Assembly: GCA_001692895.1 (NCBI GenBank)
Contig: KV748215.1
Coordinates: 1,099,720-1,163,719 of the forward strand
Source: Cenococcum geophilum 1.58
Taxonomy: Eukaryota > Ascomycota > Dothideomycetes > Gloniales > Gloniaceae
DNA: 64,000 bases
Direction: 5' to 3'
Shown here: positions 1 through 11,828 of the stretch, piece by piece
How positions within the stretch are numbered: the stretch's first letter is position 1
Layout of the letters: the number at the start of each line of letters is the position of its first letter
Made by a program: the position numbers and the translations under genes
Notes under the pieces: model-generated
Databases searched by the model: none
Told to the model about the DNA's origin: nothing
What the model saw: the letters and a program-made list of their open reading frames with translations, nothing else

Positions 1-90
1 GAAGATCCGCTCTTCGAATGTGGGATGGTGGTTTTGTTCCTGGTGTGCGTGGTGGGGCTGCTGATTGCAATACGCTTTGTCTACTCATGA
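1..90 (+). CDS. C-terminal fragment of a membrane protein (5' end outside window)
   Basis: Frame 1 is open from the first base to a TGA at 88-90. It encodes about 29 residues: a short acidic start, then a hydrophobic stretch rich in V, L, G, F and I (roughly residues 9-25) ending in a few polar residues. This looks like a final transmembrane helix with a very short tail. The family cannot be told from so few residues. An open frame this short could arise by chance, but its composition is far more membrane-like than the flanking sequence. Confidence 0.45.
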   Translation, partial: EDPLFECGMVVLFLVCVVGLLIAIRFVYS

Positions 91-2640
91 AAAATTGTGA
101 TGCTATAAAGATGCTGTGGGTGTGGTGGGCGTAGTGGGTGCCGTGGGGGATTCAAAGCCTCGGCATCGTGGAAAAGGAGGTTTACATGAAGAAATAACCA
201 TTGGGATAGGGTGGAAACGGCCCGGATGGAAAAGGGGAACGCAATAGCCAAGAAAAGTGTTAGCGGAGAGCAGATATTGAATTCCTCTTTGAGAAAGCGT
301 GACGTGTTATTGTCCTTATTATTTGGAAATATAGGTGCCAAGGGAGAAGATCTCGGAGTCGCAAAGGCATTGTTACCTTCAACGAGAGGATGCGCGAAAT
401 GTTAATTCTTGAGTCAAAATCAGCAGTACGTGGATGAAATGCATTGACTGCCTAGAATCTTGGGGCATCTTGGAGAGCTGTATTTGAGTTGCGGAAATGC
501 CGAAGGGGGCTTAATCCAATAGAGGTAATTTACGATGCTAGGGTTAGGTCTGGTAATCCGAGCGCAGATATTGATTTCGCTTGAGCATCGCCGAGATTAA
601 CTGTTGGGGCCGACCCACAAATAGAAGGCCAAGGATGGAAAAGCGGATCGCATCTGATATTTCACCACATTAAGGGTAATCCAAGAAATGCGGATATTGG
701 GGCTATTAAGTCGCAGACATCGGAATTGAAGATGTACTTCCGCGTATCAAGACATGTGGTTGACGTCCGAATCGCTTATCTGTGGAGGAAACAGTAGGCT
801 AAGGTGATCTCGTGCAGCTGGTCGAGAAAAGCAAGGTGCAGCAACTAAGCTTTGTATGGTATCCTGGCGAAGCCGGCATTCCCGCTGTAAGCACAATAAT
901 CCAGTTGTGCCAATCATACACCCGCTTTGGTGTCCTGTCCGCCCCACGATTGATTCGTGATTGGCAGCCGTTAGATGACTGCAACCTGAGCAGGCTTTAT
1001 TCATCATTCATCACCGAGATGGGCGCGTCGGTGATGATTAGAAGGCTGTTGAGTCGGGCTTTTCTCTGCCACTCGCTGCCAATCCTTCCGCTTGGCCCGT
1101 TGTGAGATCACAGCGCTGACAAAGACATAAGTCTGCTCGAAAATCGACTGTTCGGGCCATCGTACAGCTGGCTGCATAAAATCCCCGCAAGCCTTCTTCG
1201 TCATTTTTGTTAGCGAACATGAAACCCGGGGTTTGTGATTGGCAGATCAGGAGTACATAAGCAACGGTTTTAACATGGGGCATTATCCTGCATGATTTAC
1301 GTGATCCAAGCTTAGCGTGGCAACCGACCACTCGAGGCCCTGCATAAGTTATTGCATAGGCGCCTAGTGTGTTGGCCGCCCTCAAAAGAAACCACCGGGG
1401 TACATGAAGCGGGAGAAGAAAAGAAAGGGAGAGATGTTGATTGAGGGATGGGTAGAGTTGGAGATGGAGAAGGCTGAAGGTGTCGATTAGAAGCTTTACC
1501 TGCATGCAAATCCCCCGCAGAACGCAACGACACACTAGGCAAGGTAACAGAGATTCTACAGGTGCAGAAAGGCGTTTGTCAGGGAACCGCCTTGTCGTTC
1601 TTCGAAGCGCGCTTGACGGGAGAATGATAACAGTCTTGTCAACATGTCGGAGCTGCACCTGGGCAACGGCTGAGGCTCGCTCTGTTTGTGTGGGGAGCAG
1701 GGCGGACAGCCGATTCTATCTATTATTTTACCTTGGGCTGGGTCCATCAATTGCAAAAGTTTGTTCTGGGATAGTTGAGCCTCAAGCCGCTTTACCAAAA
1801 ACCGTTGCCGTGTTGAAACGTGGTTCCTGATAGAAAAAAAATTTGTTTGCAGAATCTTTTGGGGCGGAAGTACCGGATTGCTTGTTGCGGCCGGCCAAGG
1901 CCGTAAAATCGCGCTTTTGCTCTCAATTTTTTCAAGAGCATTTCGGCCAGACAAATTCTAATATTAAAACAGTTTTAAGGAACTCTTAGCTACTCCACGC
2001 TCACCGCTGCAGAGACTTTTCATATTCGGCGCAGTTCGTAGCGCCCAGAAGAGCAGAAAATTTCTTCCACAGCGATGGTCGCAAGATCCTAGGCTGCTAG
2101 CGGATAATCCCGCAGGGAGGGTGGGCGTTTCACTTTCCCGTGGGTCCCCCATGAAAAGGCCTGGAGTATGTAATTGTTTCCACGCAGAGCCGAGGGGCGT
2201 CAGTGCGCAGAGCTTTTGCCTGGCGATGGCAAGGTTGCAATGATGGTCGCCGGGCCAGTGCTGTTAACGAGCACAGCTGCACGAAGGTGATGTGAAGCAG
2301 CTGTGCGGCCCTTCAAACCTGAGCCAGGGGCATTGAGAGACGATCGCGGTCTGGGTAACAGCTTGGCTGTTTAGGCTTCGTACGGGTTGTTGCGCTGTGG
2401 AATTGATTCTTTGCTCGTGCGGGCGATGTCTCGCTCAGAGCGCTTGTCGATCGCCAGACGCGGGATCGGGTTGGGCGGTTGGGAAGGAGGAAAAGCCTCA
2501 CAGGGCAACTCTCAGCGCGCAGAGATATGCCTACCCACGCCGCGACCCTCGTGCTGACTGGCCTGCCGTCCAGTGTCACTTGAGCTAGCGCAGGCTTTTG
2601 TGCCCGCAGTGGCTTTCTTTTAAGAGCTCGCCCACCCCTC
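91..2640. other. Intergenic region, no supported gene
   Basis: Open frames up to about 200 codons occur on both strands (for example minus 1038-1658). They overlap one another, have no ATG-plus-splice logic and no recognisable domain. I see no RNA gene or repeat here. The right half probably belongs to the upstream region of pma1. Confidence 0.5.
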
Positions 2641-3066
2641 ACGCTCTCTGGTAGTCCAGAGAGTGATCGATCTTTCCATCATCCATCGACCACCCCCCAG
2701 CTGTTTAGCTACTCTCTCCACTCTCTCCCCTCCTTCTCCCTCGACGGCGAGACTCAATTGCGCAGCGCGGCTGGGTCTGCGTCCTCAATTGCATCGCACC
2801 ACCCAACTGGAAACTCAAGGTACGACCCTCTTCCACCGTTTGGCGTTCGTGGCCGAAGCTTGGGGCCGAGAGCCCCGGCTAGCTCGAAGCTTCGCAGCTT
2901 GCGCTCTGACCCGGTAAGATTGCAACACAACAAATGCTCATAACTGGCCGCACAGTTTTCCTTCCTCCCCCACCATCACTCTCTGCGACCCGACACGCTT
3001 CACCCAGCTATCCCATCTATACGAAACCCTATTCCGGTTATCGTGTCCGCACACAGTCGCAGCCGA
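2641..3066 (+). promoter_or_regulatory. Pyrimidine-rich promoter and 5' UTR of pma1
   Basis: Long C/T-rich runs at about 2650-2750 and 2955-3010 precede the pma1 start. CT tracts just upstream of start sites are typical of highly expressed genes in filamentous fungi. A GTAAGA at about 2915 could be the donor of a 5' UTR intron, but no acceptor can be chosen with confidence. The extent is inferred. Confidence 0.4.
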
Positions 3067-6000
3067 ATGGCGGATACAACCACGGGTGTCCACGCTGGAC
3101 ACACCGACACCAGCTCAGACGCTACGCCCCCGAACCATCTCGGTCAGAACATTCCTTCCGGCCAATTTGACGAGAAGAAGGAGCTTCCATCTAACAATGG
3201 CACCGCCGAGCACGACACCGGCAGGAAGATTGAAGAGGCTGAAGAGGACGACGAGGACATTGATGCGCTGATTGAAGAGCTCGAGTCTCAGGATGCTGGC
3301 ATCGACGCTGAGGATGAGGAAGTCACCCAGCCAGGTGGTGCACGACCAGTCGCCGAAGACCTTCTCCAGACCGACACTCGCCATGGTTTGACGTCGCAGG
3401 AAGTCTCCGCCCGGAGAAAGAAATTTGGTCTCAACCAGATGAAGGAGGAAAAGGAGAACCTAATTCTCAAGTTCCTTGGTTATTTCATCGGTCCAATTCA
3501 GTTCGTCATGGAGGTGAGCCAATGTTGCCCGATGCGCGCCAATAGCTATCGTCGCATTCGAGTCGTGCATTTTGCATGCTAACTCGATTCTTAGGCTGCT
3601 GCCGTTCTTGCTGCCGGTCTCCAGGATTGGGTCGATTTCGGTGTCATTTGCGCGTTGCTTCTGCTTAACGCTAGTGTCGGTTTCATCCAGGAATTCCAGG
3701 CTGGTTCTATCGTTGAGGAGTTGAAGAAGACTCTTGCTCTTAAGGCCACTGTTCTCCGTGATGGTGCCCTCACTGAAATCGAGGCCCCAGAGGTTGTGCC
3801 CGGTGATATCCTACAGATTGAAGAAGTAAGTGCACCACGATATATTTCTTTTTCTTAAAGCTTACGATGATAAGGGTACCATCATTCCCGCCGATGGTCG
3901 CATTGTCACCGAAGATGCCTTTCTCCAGGTCGATCAGTCCGCCATTACCGGTGAGTCACTCGCTGTCGACAAGCACAAGGGTGATACCTGCTACGCGTCC
4001 TCTGCCGTCAAGCGTGGTGAGGCCTTCATGGTCATCACCGCTACTGGTGACAGCACCTTCGTCGGTCGCGCTGCCTCTTTGGTCGCCTCGGCCTCGTCAG
4101 GAACTGGTCATTTCACTGAGGTGCTCAACGGTATTGGCACAGTTCTTTTGATCCTCGTCATCATCACTCTTCTCGTCGTCTGGGTCTCATCCTTCTATCG
4201 ATCAAACTCTATTGTCACCATTCTCGAGTTCACTCTGGCTATCACCATCATCGGTGTGCCTGTCGGTCTTCCCGCTGTTGTCACAACCACTATGGCTGTC
4301 GGTGCTGCGTACTTGGCAAAGAAGCGGGCCATCGTCCAGAAGCTTTCCGCCATTGAGTCTCTTGCTGGTGTCGAAATCCTTTGCTCTGATAAGACCGGAA
4401 CGCTCACAAAGAACAAGCTTTCCCTCGCCGAGCCCTACACTGTCGCCGGTGTCGAGCCAGATGATCTTATGCTTACTGCCTGCTTGGCTGCTTCCCGCAA
4501 GAAGAAGGGTATTGATGCTATTGACAAGGCTTTCTTGAAGGCTCTTCGATACTATCCTCGTGCTAAGGGCGTTCTCTCAAAGTACAAGGTCATCGAATTC
4601 CATCCTTTCGATCCTGTTTCCAAGAAGGTGCAGGCTGTCGTCGAGTCTCCCCAGGGTGAGCGCATCATCTGCGTGAAGGGCGCTCCACTTTTCGTCTTGA
4701 GAACCGTCGAGGAGGACCACCCCATTCCCGAGGAGGTTGATGAGGCATACAAGAACAAAGTTGCTGAGTTCGCTACTCGTGGTTTCCGATCCCTTGGTGT
4801 CGCTCGCAAGCGTGGTGACAGCTCTTGGGAAATCCTTGGTATAATGCCTTGCTCGGATCCCCCTCGCCACGATACTGCCCGAACCATCAATGAGGCAAAA
4901 ACTCTTGGTCTCAGCATTAAGATGTTGACTGGTGATGCCGTCGGTATCGCTCGTGAAACTTCTCGCCAACTCGGTCTCGGAACTAACGTGTACAACGCTG
5001 AGCGTCTTGGTCTCGGTGGTGGAGGGGAGATGCCTGGTTCAGAGGTTTATGACTTCGTCGAGGCCGCCGATGGATTTGCTGAGGTGTTCCCTCAACACAA
5101 GTATAACGTTGTCGAGAGTAAGTTATTTTCTCCGTGGTCACCCCTGCATTAGCGCTCGGAAATCTGACAAGATGAAACAGTCCTCCAACAGCGTGGTTAC
5201 CTTGTTGCTATGACTGGTGACGGTGTTAACGATGCCCCATCATTGAAGAAGGCTGATACCGGTATTGCCGTCGAGGGTGCGTCGGATGCCGCTCGTTCAG
5301 CCGCTGATATCGTGTTCTTGGCCCCTGGTCTCTCCGCCATCATTGATGCTCTCAAGGTTTGTAAATCAAATTATGCATTGTTTCGCGATAAATTAACTAA
5401 TAATTTTTCTATTAGACTTCTCGCCAGATTTTCCACCGCATGTACGCATACGTCGTGTACAGAATTGCGTTGTCTCTTCACTTGGAGTTCTTCTTGGGCC
5501 TGTGGATCGTAAGCTAGTCCATCGTGTCTATGCTTAGAATAGCACTAATCTCTACTAGGCCATCTTGAACACCTCCCTCAACCTTGAGCTTGTCGTCTTC
5601 ATCGCCATCTTTGCTGATATTGCCACCCTTGCCATTGCTTACGATAACGCTCCTTTCAGCAAGACACCAGTCAAGTGGAACTTGCCCAAGCTATGGGGTA
5701 TGTCGGTGTTGCTCGGTGTCGTCCTTGCCGTCGGTACCTGGATCACTCTTACCACCATGTTCCCATATCAAAACCTTCCCAATGCCGCCAACCAAGGTGT
5801 CGGCGGTGGTATCGTTCAGAACTTCGGTGTTCGTGACGAGGTCTTGTTCCTCCAGATCTCTCTATCTGAGAACTGTAGGTGTCCTGATAATACGTCGCTT
5901 TGGTTTTCCAGACTAATTCTCAAATAGGGCTCATCTTCATCACCCGTGCCAACGGTCCCTTCTGGTCGTCCATCCCATCGTGGCAGCTCAGCGGTGCTAT

Positions 6001-6326
6001 CCTTATCGTCGATTTGATTGCCACCTTTTTCTGTCTCTTCGGTTGGTTCATTGGTGGCCAGACCTCCATTGTCACAGTTGTCCGTGTTTGGATCTTCTCC
6101 TTTGGTGTCTTCTGTGTGTTGGGTGGCGTGTACTATCTTCTCCAGGACAGTACTGGTTTCGACAACCTCATGCACGGCAAGTCGCCAAAGAAGGACCAGA
6201 AACAGAGGTCTCTGGAAGATTTCGGTAAGCATCAATACTCCTGGATGATTTCGAGAGAGCCGCCGCTAACTAGCAATAGTCGTTTCATTACAACGTGTCT
6301 CAACGCAGCACGAGAAGAGCGCGTAA
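3067..6326 (+). CDS. pma1: Plasma-membrane H+-transporting P-type ATPase (Pma1)
   Basis: Proton pump that uses ATP to build the plasma-membrane proton gradient driving nutrient uptake and pH control. Eight exons: 3067-3513, 3595-3825, 3875-5117, 5181-5356, 5416-5508, 5559-5874, 5928-6224, 6280-6326. They sum to 2850 nt (949 aa), the normal length. Start is the ATG at 3067; an upstream in-frame GTG is not used. Visible P-type ATPase signatures: TGES at about residues 251-254, phosphorylation motif DKTGTLT with Asp398, a KGAP nucleotide-binding motif, MLTGD, and GDGVND near 653-658. The acidic N-terminus ([19 protein letters not shown]) and the C-terminal autoinhibitory tail ending [13 protein letters not shown] are typical of fungal Pma1. 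All introns are 49-81 nt with GT-AG ends, and reading phase is kept at every junction. Confidence 0.98.
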
Positions 6327-7417
6327 AAGCGTTTCTTGTCGGATTGAATCTAAGGAGTTTATTGGTTTTATGAGCGTGCAGCGGGCAGGGAGGGATGAAC
6401 TAAGTGGAATGTTGATAAAAAGGTGTAAAACCTCTAGGAATTGTGGGTGGTAGAGACTACAGACTTTTCGGTCGCTATATTATTATATATCGATTTGAAG
6501 GGGAATGACGTCTCTTTTCCGTTCCGTTTCGGTTACTATGCACCCACTAATTTCCTTTCTACAAATGTGTTTTTTCGTAATACCTTGACTGCGCTCGTTT
6601 TCCGTCGAAAGATGGGAGGCGGCAGTTGTCCCGACCTGTTCTCATGTACAGATTATTAGAATGGAAGAGAGTGGGAGTGTAGCAACTTTATGTGCATGGT
6701 GACTTGAGACTCGAGATTCCTGAACTATGTGTAGCTACACCTTGCTCAGATGAGAATGAGCAGAACTATGCACTTTAGGCGTTTTCTAAGCAGCATCTGG
6801 CCCTCGAAGCCTTTTTTAAGTAGTCCTTTCGCCACAAAGGTCCTCTGAAGAAGCATCACGAGGCCTGCTTTAATGCTTAATTCCTATAGAAAACCCATTC
6901 GGATCCCTTCTGGAAACATTTCATAGAACCCCAGCGCTCTTAAATACCTTAGTTCCCTGAGGACGCCTTCATCTATCCGGAACAACCCGCCAAACGCTTC
7001 TAGAAGGGTACTGGCACCTTCTCTGACCACCGAAGCCGGCATCACCAGGCGTCGCCTACCTACTGGCTGCAAATCCGATCGCAGCGCAATGCCGCCTCCG
7101 GATAGCGTCATTGAGGACCCCTCGTCACGTCTGCAGAACGCCAATGTCTAGGACAAAAGTATATATCCAGTAGAGCTTACCCCTCGTATTCTCGCGTGTT
7201 TTGTTGCTCCTCTTGCTGCTGATAAAGCAATTACCTGCTTTCATTGCTCGGGATAGACGTTTTTATGTTATTGGCTGGGAGGCCTGCTTCTGCTGCTGGA
7301 TTATTGCTTGCGAGGTATTATTGTAGAGCACAGGCTGTGAGTTGCAAGAGAGCGCGTGTTAGAGGGGATAGGGATAGGGATTGGGATTTGAAGTCGGGAA
7401 GGGAAAGATTCTCTGCT
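6327..7417. other. Intergenic region between pma1 and the reductase
   Basis: Begins with the pma1 3' UTR. A minus-strand open frame at 6884-7144 ends with a protein-like stretch (FYEMFPEGIRMGFL) but starts at TTG and has no clear upstream exon. It may be a relic exon; I do not call it. 7150-7417 is the upstream region of the next gene. Confidence 0.4.
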
Positions 7418-8689
7418 ATGGCGAATATCCATACGCCGATTCCGGCGCTTAAGCTTAATGATGGGAATTCTATTCCTATGGTGAGTCAGCTGTTTCTGAT
7501 TTATTGTGTTTGGATTCAATGACGCGGATATTGAGGACAGAGCTAACCGGCTGGTTTGGGTAGCTAGGGTATGGCACCGGTACTGCGTGGTATAAATCCG
7601 GGGATGAGAATAAGATTGATAGGGACTTGATAGAGAGCATCAAGGTAGCTATTAAGCTTGGGTATATGCATTTAGATGGGGCGGAAGGTAAGCTTAGCTA
7701 CAGCCTTGACATAATCTGTATTTTCTGCGTGTATAGATGGGTATGTACTGATTTAATGTGACTTGTAGTATACAAGACAGAGCCAGAGCTCGGCATAGCA
7801 ATCAAAGAGAGCGGCGTCCCGCGTGAGAAGCTTTTCGTGACGACGAAAGTAAACACCAACATTGCGGATATCCCAGGCGCGATCAAGAACAGCTTGAGGA
7901 AGCTGCAACTGGACTACGTAGATCTGTACGCTCGCCTCTGCTCCTGTCTAACGTTACCTTTCGGCCTCTATTTTTTTTTATAGAGGCTGGCTAATGGAGC
8001 ACCTCCGCAGCTACCTCATTCACTCCCCCTTCTGGGCCAAATCCGACTTGGAGCTCCAGCACGCCTGGGCCGAGATGGAAGAGGTACAGAAAGCGGGTCT
8101 TGCCAAATCTATTGGCGTTTCGAACTACCTGCCGCAGCACTTGGCGGCGGTGCTGAAGACGGCGAAGGTGGTCCCCGCGTGCAACCAGATCGAGTTCCAT
8201 CCGTACCTGCAGCACCCACCACTGTTGGAAGTGCACAAGCAGCACAGCATCGCAACGGTTGCGTATGGCCCGCTAACGGCGCAGACAAAGGCGAAGCCGG
8301 GGCCCGTGGATGCCTTTATGGCGGCGCTGGCGAAAAAGTATGCGGTTAGTGAGGGGGAGATTGCGATTAGGTGGTGTATTGACCAGGATGTTGTAGCTGT
8401 GACTACGAGTTCGAAGGTAAGATTACATATATTTCCTTAGTTATTTGAGCGGTTCTGGGCTGGGATTGGGGTCTTTCAATTGGGGTCTTAGGAAATTAGG
8501 ACTTATCCTTCAGGAGTAGGATAATTGGTTGACTCGAGGAATTATTAGGAACAACGTCTTTCGGATTACTTGAGGGCTACAACCTTCAAGCTTACGCCGG
8601 CGGAGATCAAGGAGATCAAGGGATTAGGAGAGCAGAAGCATTATAGAGGCTTTTGGAACCATAAGTTTGGTCCGGATGATCGGTCGTGA
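7418..8689 (+). CDS. Aldo-keto reductase (AKR superfamily)
   Basis: Cytosolic NAD(P)H-dependent reductase of carbonyl compounds; the substrate cannot be read from sequence. Five exons: 7418-7480, 7564-7687, 7769-7925, 8011-8416, 8549-8689, giving 891 nt (296 aa), within the AKR range. The catalytic tetrad is visible: Asp59 and Tyr64 (LDGAEVYK), Lys89 (LFVTTKV) and His119 (YLIHSPFW). The barrel motifs GVSNYLPQHL and CNQIEFHPYLQ follow, then a cofactor-side strand (VVAVTTSSK). Start is the ATG before ANIHTPIPALKLNDG; the upstream open codons begin at a non-ATG. The third intron uses a GTACGC donor, chosen because it alone restores the conserved DLYLIHSPF. Closest in style to the GCY1/YPR1-like xylose/glycerol reductase branch. 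Confidence 0.93.
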
Positions 8690-9220
8690 ATCCCGTTTAT
8701 GTTTGTGGACGTGTATAGGAATTTGAAAGGGACTGTAATACATTGATAGAACTGCTCTGTTCATATGTGTAGTCATGGAAACTAAACCCAATATAAGTTG
8801 AACAATAGTTCTATCAGCGGGCATAAGCACGCGGAAATGAGGTTAGTTTGTCGATAAAACGCCTTGTTGTTCTTCGAAGGCTGAGATTGGTTCTAAGGAG
8901 CTTCGAGTTGAATTGTATCTTTGTTGAATAGTTGAGAAGGATAATTTTTCAATTCTCCGGAAAATAAGAACCGAGATCCATGTGTGGCGTAAATGCTGTT
9001 GTACTTAAGAGAGCTGTTCCGGTCGTGTGCAGGATAGAGGTCTTGGCGCCGCTGAAGCGACTTGCGAGTCTTTCACCTGCGACTTCGCAACGTTGTTCCT
9101 TCACAGCAACACCGCGCTTACCTAGTATTACAGGTAGCTCTGCCTAAGTACGCTCACCTTTACAACTGAGTATCTATCTAGCTACTCTTGGCAACTGCTC
9201 ATTCTCACTAGCTCGCAGAG
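8690..9220. other. Intergenic region
   Basis: Short 3' UTR of the reductase and upstream sequence of the splicing-factor gene. No gene, RNA gene or repeat seen. Confidence 0.5.
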
Positions 9221-10981
9221 ATGCCGGGTGCTGTCGCAAAGAAGGAGACGAAAAATGCGCGACGGCGAGCCCTGAAAAAGGCGAAAAAAGTGGAGGCAAG
9301 CTCACATATTCTCTGTTTCAAATATATTACGCTAATGGTTTAATAGGAGACGCCCACGCCTGCGTTAGAATTCAAGACTGAGAAGAATTCCACGGCTCCA
9401 GAAGATGAGGCGGAGGCGCCATTAGAGAATGCGACCGACACTGAGGTTGCTGGACCTGTCACCTTCGACTTCGATATCGATCCTGAAAACCCACTTTATG
9501 AGCAGTTTAAGGATGTTATAGAGAAGTTCCAAGATGCTCAGCATGAGGATTCGCCACTGAAGGAGCCAGAGAAGCCAGAAATCTATTACGAAGATGACAA
9601 TGACATCCCCGATGAGGAGGACGATGCACAGCCTAGGCTATCGAAGAAGGCGAGAAAAGCGATGAACAAACTTTCCATCGCTGAACTAAAAGCGCTGGTG
9701 AAGAAGCCTGAGCTGGTAGAATGGACCGATACGTCGGCCCCAGATCCCCGACTTCTCGTTTCCATCAAATCCCACAGAAACGTCGTTCCTGTTCCTGGAC
9801 ACTGGTCGCTCAAGCGCGAATATCTGTCGTCAAAGCGAGGTGTTGAGAAACCACCATTTGCTCTGCCTAAGTTCATACAAGAAACGGGTATCGCTGAAAT
9901 GCGAGATGCAGTCTTAGAGAAACAGGCAGAGGCATCACTGAAGCAGAAGCAGCGCGAACGAGTGCAACCAAAAATGGGCAAGCTAGACATAGACTACCAA
10001 AAGCTGTATGAAGCATTCTTCCGACGTCAGACTAAGCCGGAGCTGACTCGCTATGGCGAGGTATACTACGAGGGGAAGGAGTACGAAACAAACTTGAGGC
10101 ATCTTCGACCCGGTGAGCTAAGTGAAGAGCTGAAAGAAGCACTCAGCATTCCGCCTGGCGCTCCACCGCCATGGCTGATCAACCAGCAGCGCTTCGGTCC
10201 TCCACCCTCCTATCCTGCCCTTAAGATCCCTGGTTTGAATGCACCACCACCACCAGGTGGACAATGGGGCTTTCACCCTGGTGGGTATGGTAAGCCGCCA
10301 GTCGATGAGTACAACAGACCACTTTATGGAGGTGACATATTTGGCGTGTTGCAGCCACAGAATAACCAGCAGATGGGCGAGCCAGTTGAAAAAACACTTT
10401 GGGGTGAGCTGCGACCAGAGGAGGACACTGAGGAGGAAGAGAGCGAGGAGGACGAAGACGAAGACGAGGATGATGATGAGGCAGGCCTGGAAACGCCTAG
10501 CGGTCTGGAAACTCCCGGTGGCATGACCTCTACAGTGCCCTCGGAGTTCGGTGGAGCTGAAAGTATTGGCGGTGAGTTTACATTGCGAAAGCAGCGCAGA
10601 GGTACAGAAACAGAGGAGTCTACGGCACCACGAAGTGCCTACCAGGTGCTTCCAGAACACAGCATTCGTGCTCAGGGTTTCTTTGGTGGCGAACGTGCAT
10701 ATGACCTTAAGGCTGCTCAGCAGAATCTTCCGGTCTTGGGAGAGGAAAACAATAGGAGGAAGCGGAAGGCGGGTGATGTGGACGTTTCGGTGGATGTGGA
10801 TGCTTTGGCAAGAGATGATAAATTGAACAAGGATGAGCTCAAGAAGCAATATGAAGTCCAACGAAAGGCGGAGGCCCAGGGACAGTGGGGTACGATTGAT
10901 CAAGATGATTTGAGTGCCATGATTGCCGACGAGAGCCGTAAGAGGCTTAAAAAAGATGAAGAGAAGCGTAGCAGGCGTTAG
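9221..10981 (+). CDS. cus1: Splicing factor 3b subunit 2 (SF3b145 / Cus1)
   Basis: Component of the U2 snRNP SF3b complex that steadies U2 snRNA on the intron branch site in the nucleus. Two exons, 9221-9295 and 9347-10981, giving 1710 nt (569 aa). The DUF382 core is clear (SIKSHRNVVPVPGHWSLKRE, EKPPFALPKFI), followed by the PSP proline-rich domain (PPGAPPPWLINQQRFGPPPSYP) that contacts SF3b49. Then come an acidic EEE/DED stretch around 10420-10480 and a basic C-terminus. The first intron (9296-9346, 51 nt) begins GC rather than GT (AG|GCAAGC ... TTTAATAG), a GC-AG intron. No GT donor near it keeps the frame, and a GCTAATG branch site is present. The ATG at 9221 opens a Lys/Arg-rich N-terminus expected of the family. 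Confidence 0.95.
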
Positions 10982-11828
10982 TGTTTTGCACCGCAAGGAC
11001 TTCTAACTTCAATATCAAGGAATGATTGAATACCGAGAAGGTTTGGCTTGTCAAGATACTGTTTGAAGATTCATACCCAGGCAGGGATGCCCACTAGGGA
11101 GGGTTGCATTTCGGAGGGCTGGCTTGTCAAGATATTGGGTGAAGGCTCGTAGCACTATGCGTGCATTATAAATCCATCGGAGTGAGACAACGGCGTAATG
11201 GACTGCCGTGGATGGATTACGGGAAGGTTATAATCGAAATCAACATGCTGTAAAATTACAATCGGACTGCCATCAAGCATTAAAATGGGTGCCTGGATAT
11301 CTTCATATCTGTGTCGAGAGGACTGGCTGCGGGAGAGAATGAGGCGAAGACCCAGCCAGGAAGAAAGTTCATTGGTGAAACCATGTCTGAGGGTAGTATC
11401 AAGCACAGCCGGCCACTGGCCTCAGTAACTCACGAATCGTGCACAGGAAACGCCAAACTTTTTTGCGACCGACAGCCCTCTAGGCATCTCTCATTCAGAA
11501 ACCGCATCCAGTGGTATCGATCGGAATTATTATCTCACTAACTGGACTTCAGTACCCGACGGCTTCGAGGCACAAAGAGGTTGAATACCATGCCGCAAGC
11601 TTGAGCTTATCCCGATATCACGTGATGCTGGTTGGAAACCCAAGCCTTCACGAGCGCGCTCCTCGACTAAAACTTCAGATCACTAACTGCGCCAACAACG
11701 AACGGAGGCCTGCCGACCACCAACATTGTAGCCCTTCACCTCATCTTCAATCTCTTCTTCTAATCCATCAATAACTACCTCCTAATTATATCCGGTAGTT
11801 TAAGGCTCCACAAGGACCTCGAGCAGTC
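10982..11828. other. Intergenic region
   Basis: Untranslated and promoter sequence between the two plus-strand genes. Open frames are short and overlap both strands. A T/C-rich patch at about 11735-11790 precedes the next start. Confidence 0.5.

Noticed and set aside
1038-1658. 206-codon minus-strand open frame
   Set aside because: No domain, unconvincing composition, overlapped by frames on the other strand.
6884-7144. 86-codon minus-strand frame with a protein-like C-terminus
   Set aside because: Starts at TTG, no upstream exon or domain found; kept only as a remark.
10118-10996. 292-codon minus-strand open frame
   Set aside because: Antisense shadow of the clearly coding SF3b145 exon.
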